A stretch of DNA of 64,000 nucleotides from positions 406,837,652 through 406,901,651 of the forward strand of contig NC_057811.1 in the NCBI RefSeq assembly GCF_018294505.1. The letters run 5' to 3'. The DNA comes from Triticum aestivum. Its lineage: Eukaryota > Streptophyta > Magnoliopsida > Poales > Poaceae. Position numbers and translations under genes: made by a program. Under the pieces are notes generated by a model. It saw only the letters and a list, made by a program, of their open reading frames with translations, was not told the origin of the DNA and made no database searches. Positions 11,204-22,598 of the stretch are shown here, piece by piece (the first letter of the stretch is position 1; the number at the start of each line of letters is the position of its first letter).

Positions 11204-13570
11204 CTAACTCTTCTGACGTGACTGAGCAGTCTTGAGATTCTCCCGAATAATGCGGACTTGTTCTTCGGCATGTTGGATAATATCCGGACCAAAGAGTGGA
11301 CGTTCCCCAGTTTCTAGCCAGTTCAGAGGGGTTCGGCACTTTCGTCCATATAACACTTCAAAGGGGGCCATCTTCAGACTAGCTTGATAGCTATTATTAT
11401 AAGAGAACTCAGCATACGGGAGAGATTCCTCCCATTTCTTGCCGAAGGAAATAACACAAGCTCGAAGCATGTCTTCGAGAACTTGGTTGACACGTTCAAC
11501 TTGCCCTTGCGACTGAGGATGAAACGCAGTACTGAATGACAGATGAGCTCCCATAGCTTCTTGGAAACATGCCCAGAATCTTGAAGTGAATAAGCTGCCA
11601 CGGTCTGAGCTGATAACCAATGGAATACCGTGGAGTGAAACAATCCTAGACATATAGAGCGTTGCCAGCTGACTAGCAGTGATCGTTTCTTTGACCACCA
11701 GAAAATGTGCAACTTTGGAAAGCCGGTCAATGACGACAAGAATAGCATCATTACCTTTCTGTGATTTGGGAAATCCAGTGACGAAGTCCATCTCAACATG
11801 GTCCCATTTCCATTCAGGAATAGAGATAGGTTGCAGAGTTCCAGCGGGCCTTTGATGTTCTGCTTTGATACGACGGCAAACGTCACACTCAGCAACATAA
11901 CGAGCAATGTCTTGCTTCATATTAGACCACCAGAATCTCTGACGGATGTCTTGGTACATCTTTGTACTACCAGGATGGATACATAGAGGCGTATCATGAG
12001 CTTCTTTCATAACTTCCTGAGTCATATCCAGGTTTTTCTCTGCACATGGCACCACTAGGCGGCCCTTGAAGTACAAAGTGCCATCATCAGCAATAGTGAA
12101 GAATGAGGGCTTTCCTTCTGCGAGGTAGCGCTTAATCTTGTGGGCTTCAGAGTCATATCCCTGTATTCTCTTGATGGAGTCTAAGAGATCTGGTTCAACA
12201 GCCAGGGTATTGAGGGAACCCTGGGAAACAACACGGAGGTTCATCTTGCGAAACTCCTTAGGAGGGGGAGCGAGTGCACCCGAAGGAACAACATGGAGGT
12301 TCAGCTTTCTGAATTCTTCAACAAGCGAGGGCTGAACTTTGTGAACCTGGAGGTGGTTGCAGTAAGACTTGCGGCTCAAGGCATCAGCCATTAAATTAGC
12401 CTTGCCTGGCGTATAGGAAATACCCAAGTCAAAGTCTGCAACAATCTCCATCCATCTCTGCTGACGGAGGTTCAAGTCTGGCTGAGTAAACAGATACTTC
12501 AGACTTTGGTGGTCAGTGCAGATCTCACAACGATTACCGAGAAGGTAATGTCGCCACTGCTTCAGTGCATGAATGACAGCAGCAAGTTCGAGGTCGTGAA
12601 CTGGGTAGTTCTCTTCGTGAGGGCGCAATTTCCGAGAGGCATAAGCAATCACTTTGCGGTCTTGCATTAGGACACAGCCTAATCCTTGACGGGAAGCGTC
12701 GCAGTAAATGACGAAGTCCTTCTTAGTATCAGGTGGAGCTAGAACTGGGGCAGAAGTCAACTTGTCTTTGAGTGCCTGGAAACTTTCCTGACATTTGTCT
12801 GTCCATTGGAACTTGACGCCCTTATGCAACAGGTTAGTCAGAGGCCTGGCGATCTTGGAGAAGTTCTCGACGAATCGACGGCAATAGCTGGCGAGACCGA
12901 GAAAACTTCTGACTTGCTTAACGTTCTTGGGAGGAGTCAAATCAAGGATAGCCTAGACTCGTTCAGGGTTGACGGCAATACCATCCTTAGAGATGACATG
13001 CCCAAGATAGGTTACTTCGGGTAGCCAGAATTCACATTTGGAGAACTTGGCATATAGTTGATGCTCTCGTAGCTTTTCCAGCACAAGACGAAGATGTTCA
13101 GCATGTTCCTCTTCGTTTTTGGAAAATACCAGGATATCATCCAGATAAACCACGACGAACTTGTCGAGGTAATCCATGAATATATAGTTCATCAGATGAG
13201 AGAAGGTGGCTGGAGCATTGGTTAAACTGAAAGACATGACGGTGTACTCGTATGAACCATATCGAGTCACGAAGGCGGTCTTTGGGATATCCTCTTCGCG
13301 AACACGGATCTGGTGGTAACCCAACCTCAAGTCGAGCTTAGAGAACACTGATGAACCCGCCAGTTGATCATACGGATCATTGATCCGAGGAAGAGGGTAT
13401 TTATTCTGAATGGTAGCTTGGTTTATAGGACGGTAGTCTTGAACTAATTGGTTTGTCCCATCCTTCTTCTTGACAAAGAGATAAGGTGCTCCCCAAGGAG
13501 AGCAACTTGGTTGGATGAATCCTTTGCGAAGGGATTTGTCGATTTCCTCCTTAAGCTCAAGGAGTCATGC
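11204..13570 (-). pseudogene. Gypsy reverse transcriptase, RNase H and integrase core, broken
   Basis: From 13348 the frame reads [15 protein letters not shown], then the active-site box VYLDDILVF, then FLGLASYCRRFVENFSKIA. RNase H has YCDASRQGLG and TDHQSLKYLF motifs. Integrase has an H-H-C-C finger (HPGSTKMYQDIRQRFWW, CDVCRRIKAEHQ) and a DDE core (MDFVTGFPKS, SDRGSLFTSRF, HPQSQGQVERVNQVLE). TAG stops at 12953-12955 and 11204-11206 cut it. A frameshift near 13555-13575 separates it from the upstream gag-protease frame. The catalytic residues I can check are intact, so inactivation is by chain breaks. Confidence 0.9.
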
Positions 13571-15219
13571 GGCGGCATCTTGTAGGGTCGTTTGGCTATA
13601 GGAGTGGTGCCTGGTTTCAAGTCGATGATGAATTCGACAGCTCTAGTAGGGGGAATCCCTGGAAGTTCTTCAGGAAAGACGTCTAGGAATTCACGCACGA
13701 CGGGAATGTTTTCAATGCCCTCGAGTGGTGCAGTGTTCAATGCATTCAATGCATAGAGCCTTGCCTCGGCATTTTGCACCAGATGAGCTTGGTAAGTAAC
13801 TATTTCATCTGAAGGGTGTAGCAGATGGACGGTCTTAGTGGCGCAAACGATTGAAGCAGTATGCGCTTTTAACCAATTCATTCCCAGAATGAGATCAATG
13901 CTACAGGACTTCAGTACGATGGGAGAGACAAGAAATTCCAGTCCTTCGATTTCAACGAGGACGTCGTTGCAAATCATGGAGGTTCGACATTGGCCCGCAG
14001 GGGTGTGTACTAATAGTGAAGCATTCATGTCTTCGCTTTTAATGCCATGCATGAATGCAAAATCTTCTGACATGAATGAATGTGATGCACCTGTATCAAA
14101 TAAAACGGATGCTGGTACTGAATTTACGAGGAGTGTACCCATCACAGTAGCAGGCTGGTCTTGAGCTTCATTGAGATCAACGTGGTTGGCATGAACACGA
14201 CCATAAGACTTGGCCTTGTTGCTGCGGGGCTGGTTGCTTCCATGGCCAGTTGCTGGAAGGGCCAGTTGATTCTGGTTCTGGTTGCATTCTCTAGCACGGT
14301 GTCCTGGTTGACCACACCTGAAGCACAAACCATTATTGGGAGTGGGAGCAGGAGCTTGGGGTGGTGGTGCTGGAAGCCTTGGCTGTCTAGTTGGAGGAGT
14401 AGGCAGACGAGGTGCGGCATAGGTCTGCCTTGGGGCAGGTGCAGTTGGCTGGTACATGCTATTGGGAATCCATATCTTACGCTTCTGCGAGGGCGGGCCC
14501 GAAGATGAGCCCGTGTCACGATTGCGCCTGTGAGAGCTCTGGTATTCCTACAAACCAGTTTCGACATTGATGGCCTTGTTCACCAAGGTGGCGAAATCAG
14601 TAAAGTCATGCACTAGAAGTGCGAGCTTGATGTCAGCTTGAAGGCCATCACGGAACTTCTCTTGTCTGCGTGCATCAGTTGCAATGTCCTCTTCAGCATA
14701 GCGCGACAAGTCCAGAAACTCCCGCTAATAAGCTTCAACAGTTTTGTTGCCTTGGGTGAGGTTTCGGAACTCACGCTTCTTCCGGTCCATGACTCCCTGA
14801 GGAATGAAGCGGGCACGGAAAGCAGCTTGGAGGTCTGGCCAGGTGATGATTGTTCCAGCTGGTAGAGTACGGCTGTGGCTGTCCCACCATTGAGCTGCGG
14901 GTCCCTTCAGGAAGAAGGAAGCAAAGGTGACATAGCTAGCAGGGGCTACATCGACAGACTCCATCTCATAGGTGATGTCACGGAGCCAGTCATCAGCATC
15001 CAGAGGCTGAGTTCAGCTACGGTAGACAGCTGGGTTGAGGCGCAAGAAATCCTGCAGAGTTACTGGGGTTGGCTGCTGGTTCATATTGGGGCGAGGAAAC
15101 TGAGCCATCATATTTTCCATGAATTGGCGGTTCAGTTCGAACTGTTGGATCATACCAGCCATGTACTCAGGTGGTGGTGGGGCATTACCACCACTACCAC
15201 GACCACCTGGTCTAACCAT
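13444..15219 (-). pseudogene. Gypsy Gag and protease with zinc knuckle, broken
   Basis: The likely start is ATG at 15219 (MVRPGGRGSGGN). The Gag capsid region contains FFLKGPAAQWWDSH, FRARFIPQ and EFRNLTQG. The nucleocapsid has a Pro-rich stretch and a CCHC knuckle CFRCGQPGHRAREC near 14310. The protease motif LFDTGASHSFM (about 14090) is intact. Stops lie at TGA 15013-15015, TAG 14725-14727 and TAG 14548-14550, all in one frame. Near 13560 the frame shifts just as reverse transcriptase begins (RPYKMPP). Gag would form particles and protease would process them; this copy cannot make either at full length. Confidence 0.88.
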
Positions 15220-15456
15220 CCTGCTAATATATAACAGGGGTAGTTCAGCATTGAGTAATTTGCAAAGACAAGAATCATTCATGATGAAACATGCATAATG
15301 AAAGGAGCACGATAGCTACTACATAGTAGTCGGCATAACTTACAAAAGGGGTCATGCATAGAGTTCAGTACACAGAGTTCAGTACATAGACTAAAACACC
15401 ATAGGCGGCACACAGGCTCGCGGCGAATGCATCTAACACTAACAAGCAAGCCTACA

Positions 15457-16212
15457 TTAGTCCCAAGAGGTACTGTGGAGGTAGGTGTAGCCTGAAAGCT
15501 GGTGGTGTCGCATCGGGAACTCCACGTCAGCAACCTGGGGTCCGCGAATACTCTGGTGCAGAACCTGACGCTCAGGTGGCAGAAGAGGACCAAGTGCGGG
15601 AGAGTAGCCTCCCACATCTGGCCAGCCGACACCCTGGGGCATCACAGTCCTGTCTGGGTAGATCGCAGAACGGGGCAGCTCTCTAGATCGGACAAAGGGG
15701 TGCAACAGCGTCAGAGCATGGTAAAGGTGCTAACGGGTGGTGTACAACTCGTGGCGAAGAGCTCGGTTAGCTCGATCCAGCACATCAGCATGCAGAACCA
15801 GGTTGTGATGGTAGAAGGGCTCTCGGGTGACAATGGAGTAGGCAGCAGTATAGTATCCCTCCGCACCAACATCAGATGCGATAGCAATGTGCCTGAAAGG
15901 GGAGGTGTCCAACTCCCGATACTCTCCACGAAGACGTGTCAGAGCAGCATAAGCAGCATCGTGGACAGCCATATCGATGGTCACTCCAACACCATGAGCG
16001 GTGTGCAGCACAGTAGTGGAGTCATACTCCCGAGAGTAGAGGTGGACGATGGCACGGTACTGCTCCTGGTTAAAGTCCTGGTACTCCTCGTAGACGGTGT
16101 ACTCAGGGTGCCAGCGATAACCCAGACAGGTCATCATCTCAGCTAGCACAGCAGGTGATCCCGAGGCACCAATGGCCGTCGTGGGTTCCATCTGAAAGCA
16201 AAGATGTTTCAA
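15457..16212 (-). pseudogene. Accessory ORF between 5' LTR and gag of the gypsy element, one in-frame stop
   Basis: A sense-strand frame runs from 16212 to 15457, interrupted only by TAG at 15730-15732; both halves are in the same frame. The first half (160 aa) has an ordered, protein-like composition with motifs such as CLGYRWHPEYTVYEEY, YRAIVHLYS and AVHDAAYAALTRLRGEY. The last is reminiscent of a small alpha-beta RNA-binding fold, but that is only a guess. The second half is less ordered. It is not gag, protease or polymerase. Extra ORFs in this place occur in some plant LTR elements. Function unknown. The first Met in the first half may be the ATG at about 16188. Confidence 0.6.
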
Positions 16213-16510
16213 AGGAGTTAAATGACAGTGTGGGAATTGTTCAAAATACTATTCTAAGAAATAACTATGGCTTATCCAACTTTGGGGTGAATGTGGTCAC
16301 AGGATCCTAGTGTTAGAGTTAGTAAATTCGTTTAACCCGAGTAGAAGAGTGTTCAGAGTCCCAGAGTAAAGTTCGAGGAGTAAAAGATCCTAGTACCACC
16401 CAATGGCGACGTGGGACCGTAAGACACACAGCCATGTTAGTAAAAGTTTTGTAATGTCTAGACTCGACTTCGGCTAAGGAGTGTGGAAAGGGGGATTCCT
16501 ACAGGCAGTC

Positions 16511-16519
16511 GGCTCTGAT
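16511..16519 (-). other. Probable primer-binding site of the gypsy element
   Basis: Minus-strand ATCAGAGCC overlaps the LTR end and matches the 3' part of the initiator tRNA-Met type site TGGTATCAGAGCC. The 5' part of the site is not conserved, so the assignment is tentative. Confidence 0.5.
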
Positions 16520-19500
16520 GTGACGCCCCCGATTTGACCGTACACTAATCATGCACGCAAACGTGTACGATCAAGATCAGGGACTCACAGGAAGATATCA
16601 CAACACAACTCTAAAACATAAATAAGTCATACAAGCATCATAATACAAGCCAGGGACCTCAAGGGCTCGAATACAAGTGCTCGATCATAGACGAGTGAGC
16701 GGAAGCAACAATATCTGAGTACAGACATAAGTTAAACAAGTTTGCCTTAAGAAGGCTAGCACAAACGGGGATACATATCAAAAGAGGCACAGGCCTCCTT
16801 CCTGGGATCCTCCTAACTACTCCTGGTCGTCGTCAGCGGGCTGCACGTAGTAGTAGGCACCTCCGGTGTAGTAGGAGTCGTCGTCGACGGTGGCGCCTGG
16901 CTCCTGGGCTCCAGCATCTGGTTGCGACAACCAGGTAGAAAGGAAAGGGGGAAAAGAGGGAGAAAAGCAACCATGAGTACTCATCCAAAGTACTCGCAAG
17001 CAAGGAGCTACACTACATATGCATGGGTATATGTGTAAAGGGCCATATCAGTGGACTGAACTGCAGAATGCCAGAATAAGAGGGAGATAGCTAATCCTGT
17101 CGAAGACTAGGCTTCTGGCAGCCTCCATCTTGCAGCATGTAGAAGAGAGTAGATTGAAGTCCTCCAAGTAGCATCGCATAGCATAATCCTACCCGGCGAT
17201 CCCCTCCTCGTCGCCCTGTTAGAGAGCGATCACCGGGTTATGTCTGGCACTTGGAAGGGTGTGTTTTATTAAGTATCCGGTTCTAGTTGTCATAAGGTCA
17301 AGGTACAACTCCGGGTCGTCCTTTTACCGAGGGACACAGCTATTCGAATAGATAAACTTCCCTGCAGGGGTGCACCACATAACCCAACACGCTCGATCCC
17401 ATTTGGCCGGACACACTTTTCTGGGTCATGCCCGGCCTCGGAAGATCAATAGGTCGCAGCCCCACCTAGGCACAACAGAGAGGTCAGCACGCCGGTCTAA
17501 ATCCTATGGCGCAGGGGTCTGGGCCCATCGCCCATTGCACACCTGCACGTTGCGAACGCGGCCGAAAGCAGACCTAGCCTAGTAGGCATTCCAGTCCAAT
17601 CCGGCGCGCGCCGCTCAGTTGCTGACGTCATGAAGGCTCCGGCTGATACCACGACGTCGAGTGCCCATAACTGTTCCCGCGTAGTTGGTTAGTGTGTATA
17701 GACCAAATGGCCAGACTCGGATCAAATACCAAGAACTCATTAAGCGTGTTATTTTGAAGTAACCGCGGACGCCGTCCAGGGCCAGGCCCACCTCTCGCCT
17801 AGGTGGTCTCTACCTGCCCTGTTGCTCCGCCACAAGATCCACTCGCGGGTACTCCTACGAGCCGACCCGACTTTAGTCACCACAGGTATCATGTATAGAG
17901 TATATAAGTATATACCCGTGATCACCGCCCAAGTGATCACGGCCCGATAGTATAGCACAGCAGACGGACAAGAATGTAGGGCCACTGATGGAAAACTAGG
18001 ATCCAATACTAAGCATGTAGGATTGCAGGTAAAGGTAACAACAGTAGTGGCAAAGACAGGCTATGCAGCAGCATAGGATTAACGGAAAACAGTAACATGC
18101 TACACTACTCTAACGCAAGAGTATAGAGAAGGATAGGCGATATCTGGTGATCAAGGGGGGGCTTTCCTGGAAGCTCAGCCGAGAAGGAGGGGTCGTCAAC
18201 ACCGTAGTCGTACGGGGTAGCAGCGGCGTCGGTCTCGGCGTCTAGCGAGAGAAGAGGGGGAAGAAACAATAAATACAATGCAAACAAATGCATGACGATG
18301 CATGACATGACAAGGCGTGATGCTAGGTGTGCCCTAACGCGGTAGTAGGTGATATCGACGAAGGGGGGAAACATCCGGGAAAGTATTCCCGATGTTTTGC
18401 GTTTTCGGACAGATGGACCGGAGGTGAAATGTTGCAGGTTCACTATGCTAGGGACGTGTGGTGAACGAACGGGCCGCGTATCCGGATTCATCTTGTCGTT
18501 CTGAGCAACTTTCATGTAGAAAGTATTTTCATCCGAGTTACGGATTATTTTATATGATTTTCTAAAGATTTAATCATTTTCTGGAATTACTCAAATTAAC
18601 AGAAAAGGAATATGACGTCAGCATGACGTATGAGTGACGTCAGTAGTCAACAGTCCGGTTGACTGGTCAAAACTGACACGGGGGACCCACCTATCATAGA
18701 CAGTGGGTTAAAGAGAGTTCAAACTAATCTAAATTTAGTTAGTAAAACTACTGGGCCCACCTGTCAGTGTCTAATTAACTAAAATAATTAGTTTTAATTA
18801 TTAAAATGTTTTAATTAGAGGATTAAGAGGTGGGACCCGCACGTTAGTGGCTGGGGCCTACCCAGTTAGGATAGTTGACCAGGTCAACTAGTCAACAGGG
18901 GACCAGGGGCCCCACTGGTAGTGACACAGGGGTGGCCCCAGGTGTGCCACGTCGGCGGCCGGCGCCGGAGTTGCGCCCGCGAGCTCTCCGCGGCGGCGAG
19001 TTCGCCGGAGAGGCTCGGATCTTCACTACAGAGCGCCAAACCACGCGTTTTCACCTGCGTTCGAACACTGATGCTGCCGCACGTCGAGTGGTGCCAGTGG
19101 ACCGACCGGAGATGGCCGGAACAGGGAGCTGCAAGGTCGCCGGCATCGGTGGTCTATGGTAGCTCGGCGAAAATGAAGAACTAGCACGCGCATAAACAAT
19201 CTAAAGCGCCAGGCCGCACCACTGGAGTGCCCCGAGCACGATGATGTGCTCGGACGGCCATGGCATCGAAGGAAGCGACGACGATGAGCGGCACGGCGGA
19301 GCTGCGTTCGGTCGTCCACGGCGGCGACGTTATGCGCAGCAGAACGAGGGGAAGGCAGGGGGAGGACGTGTGGTGCTCACCGTGCGGGCGCAAGGAGGCC
19401 CCGTGAGTGAACGGGGGCGCAGAGGGAGGCCGCGGTCGACGGGAATCACCGGCGGCCGAGGCGGAAGGGGACGAGTTGGATCCGGCGCTGTGGTGCCTCC

Positions 19501-20197
19501 CGGCTCCAACGGTGGGCACCGGTCGACGTGGAGGACGACGACGGACGCCTACGGCATGTCGAGGGTGCAGGGCGATGACGGTGGCCGCGGGGACGACGGA
19601 GAACGGCGGCGAGCACGCTTGGGCAGTGGGGAAGGAGGGAGCGGCGTGGATCTGAGGGGAGAGGGAGAGGCGCAGAGGCCGAGAGGGAGAGCGGGGGCGA
19701 GTGGGAGAGGGGCCCGAGGAGGCGGGGGCGCTGGCGACCTTATCCTCGCCTCGACGCCGGCGAGGGAGGTCCGGTGGCGACGCGCCCCTGTTCCAACCCG
19801 GGTCGGGGGAATAAGGAAGGGAGACGAGGCAGGGGGGCTGGGCCGGCGGTTGGCCAGCTGGGCCAGGTGGGCCGGTCTGGCCTGTGAGCTGGGCCGCCTG
19901 GTCCAGTGAGGGGGGGTTCCTTTTCTTTTCTTTTCTTTATTTTTCTTTTCTGTTTTATTTCACTTTAAAATACTTAGGCACCTTCTAAAAAAATGTTTTC
20001 TCCACAATAATTAGCAGTGCAATATTTGGCACCCACCAAACATTTTTGTTTTGACTTTTGAAAACTTTGGGTGTTTGTCACTAATTCATTTTTTGAATTT
20101 GAAATGTTTTGAGCTAACACTTGATTAGCAACAGTAACAGAGATGACATGGCATCATCAGGAGAGTTTTACTGTAGCCTAATTATCCGGGCGTTACA
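16519..20197 (-). repeat. 5' LTR of the chromoviral gypsy element (3679 bp)
   Basis: The LTR runs from TGTAACGCCC (20197) to GGGGGCGTCACA (16519) on its own strand. It is followed by LINE A sequence on the right. It is the intact counterpart of 7107-10706 and shows that 78 bp are missing there. Confidence 0.93.
18613..18642. promoter_or_regulatory. TGACG motif cluster in gypsy 5' LTR
   Basis: TGACGTCA, TGACGT and TGACGTCA at 18613, 18624 and 18635 keep the spacing of the other LTR. Confidence 0.45.
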
Positions 20198-22579
20198 CCG
20201 TCTTCCTCCCCGGCAAGGCGGGAGGTCCCGACGGATCTTTTTGGCCTGTGTTTCAAGTGCTTCCGAAAGGGCCACCGGAGGGAAGATTGCACCTTTCCGC
20301 CGTTGTGCATTCGCTGCGGGCTCGAGGGACACATCTCGCCGGAGTGCAAGCGGCCGCGGAGCCCTCGCTCCGAGGAAGATCTCCGGCGTGAGGCCATGGC
20401 CAAGGTTGTGCGCTCCTCTCAGCAGATGCTGCCGGTTGGGCCTGCGAATAGGTTGTCGCCGGTCGCTCGGCAGGTCGCTCCGATGGAGAGGCCCTCGCCA
20501 GCGCCGGTCGACACCGCACCTGTGGGGCTCAGCCAGGCATCGCATGCTGCTGTAGGTGATGTCTGCATCCTTCGGCGCACGCCGGAGATGGGCGATCTTG
20601 AGCGCCGGCTCAAGCTCGCGGTGGTGGCCTATGTCGGCGGGCCTCGACCACCGGTGTCGTGCTTGGATGCAGCGGGGGCCATCGCGTCGGATTGCACATC
20701 CAGCGTCATTGCTTCTCGGTGCACAAGTGCCACCTGGAGGATTTTCTTGTGGTGTTCTCTTCAGCGCTCTGGCGGAACAAGATTCTGGCTGCAGGCTCTG
20801 TCGGGCGCGGGTTCAAGCTCTATGTCCGCCCATGGCTCAGACAAGCGCAAGCGGTTTCGCGGATGATGCGCACGCAGGTTGACCTCATGATCGAGGGAGT
20901 TCCATCTCACATCTGGACCTGGGAAACGGCGGCGGAAATACTTGGCACGGCGAGCTTGGTGGAGAGTCTCGCGCCGGAGACAGCAAACAGGGAGGGCATA
21001 TCGCTGTTCAAGATGCGTGCTTGGTGTGTAGACCCAGATGGCGTGCCGGCAGACAAGCGAATCTGGATACCAGAGCCGGAGGTTGACGAGGGACCGGCGG
21101 CGCGGCGGCCGACTTCTCGGTAGCTCTTGGAGTATAAAGATCTCATCCATATTGGGCGGATCAGGGAGCACGAGGGGCCGGGCACCTGGCTACGGCCACC
21201 TAGCTCCGATGGGAGCGGCCAGAGTGGCTTGTCGGATGACTCTGGAGGCTTCTCCGGCCAAGGAGAATGGAGAACCCTGCCATGGAAGCGGGGAGTGTGC
21301 AATCACCGTGGCTCGTCCAGCCGTCACCAGGGAGGCACGTACAGGCAGGCTCTGCTGGGGCGCATTGGGCCATCCAACTGGCGCATTCCTCCCATGGTGG
21401 CTAGCGGCGCCGCTGCTGTGCGGCCTTGTGATGCAGTCCCGGTGGCCGCAGTGCCGGCGCCGGCTGAAACTGCGGTGGCTGGGAGCTTGCCGGGCAGACC
21501 TGGCCCGGCGGAGGAGGCGCTGGCGCCTAGCCGACAGGTGGGGCAGGCCATACTGTCACGCGCACAGGATCAGGAGGTGTCTGCTGCCACCCAGGTGCTT
21601 TTTGACCAGGCACCAGGCCCGCAGCCACTTTTATTTGAAGCCAGGCAGGAGGATAAGAGCAACACACGCCAGGATGATCGAGCCGTTTTGGAGTTGGCTA
21701 TGCTGGAGCCATCTGCGACCACAAACATCGGGGCAGTTCTAGAAGGCTCGAGGGATCCCGAGGAGTGCAAGCCGGTGCTGCCGACTGCTGCGGTGCAGGG
21801 TGTGGGCGCCCAGGCTCAGACTAACAGCGACCCGCCACGGGTTGAGCCGGCCCTGGGGGAGGTGGTTCGCGTGGATGTAACCCCAGCGCCCATCATGGAG
21901 GTGGGGCTTTCGGTGCGGGTGGACCCGGGCCATTTGGCTGGGAGCGCGGCAGACGAGCGGGGCCCAACCTCGGATCCCCTCCACATCGCGCCCAAGGTGG
22001 ATTCTGATGCGGCTGGGACACAGGGCGGGGAGCAGCCGGATCCCGAGGCAGTTCAGGAGATGGGACCCGTGGGCCCAGGTGCTGAGGTGACTACGTGCGA
22101 TACACGCATGCACGATGAGGCTCTGGCTATTGCTGGGACGCAGCTGGGAGGGGCAAATGCTTGCGCTTTGGGCACGCCCCTGTCCAACAAGGAGATCGTG
22201 GCTATTGGCAACATCAAGACTTTCTGCGCCGGACTTCTCAAGAAACTCGCCCCACCGCTGCTCAAGGAATTCGAGGGACTCCGGGGGGGTCCGTGCTGGA
22301 CAGGATCCTTTCACACCACGACGCACCACCAGGTCGGGGTGCTCGATCGGGCAGAAGAAGAAGACTAAGGCGTCCGCAGCTGAAACGGTCCTGCTAAAGG
22401 CGTTGGGTTTTGCTTGCGATGATCTGGCGGTCTCTGACGATGCGCTAGATCAGCTTCGCACGGTGTTTGACTCATCTCTCCAGGAGCCTCAGCTGCGTGA
22501 GATCGCGGCTATCTTTGGGAAGGTGATACCCTTAGACCTAGGAGCAGACTTGGAGAGTGTTGCACCAATCATGGTGTAG
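20198..22579 (+). pseudogene. LINE A ORF1 (Gag-like RNA-binding protein), 5'-truncated and frameshifted
   Basis: Two CCHC zinc knuckles are read at 20249-20290 (CFKCFRKGHRREDC) and 20306-20347 (CIRCGLEGHISPEC). Basic and Pro-rich sequence follows. Between ~20640 and ~20690 the frame shifts. It then encodes a fold typical of plant LINE ORF1 (FKLYVRPWLRQAQA, VDLMIEGVPSHIWTWE, FKMRAWCVDPDGVP). A TAG at 21121-21123 interrupts it. A long low-complexity Ala/Pro/Gly region follows, then a second frameshift at about 22280-22340. The C-terminal segment (LLKALGFACDDL, LREIAAIFGKVIP) ends at 22579. The intact protein would coat LINE RNA. Confidence 0.85.
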
Positions 22580-22598
22580 TTGAAGGGGGGCCGTCGAC

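Larger units (their letters stand above)
7107..20197 (-). mobile_element. Chromoviral Ty3-gypsy element (Tekay-like), long LTRs, left end outside window
   Basis: Minus-strand order is 5' LTR 16519-20197, accessory ORF, gag, protease, reverse transcriptase, RNase H, integrase with chromodomain, polypurine tract, 3' LTR (7107-10706 here). Integrase after RNase H plus a C-terminal chromodomain defines a chromovirus, and LTRs of ~3.68 kb fit the Tekay group. It inserted into LINE A ORF1; the right duplication copy should be ccgtc (20198-20202). Angela copy 1 interrupts its 3' LTR 78 bp from that LTR's left edge. The coding region has one frameshift and at least five in-frame stops, so the copy is not autonomous. 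I did not assign a TREP family name. Confidence 0.9.
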
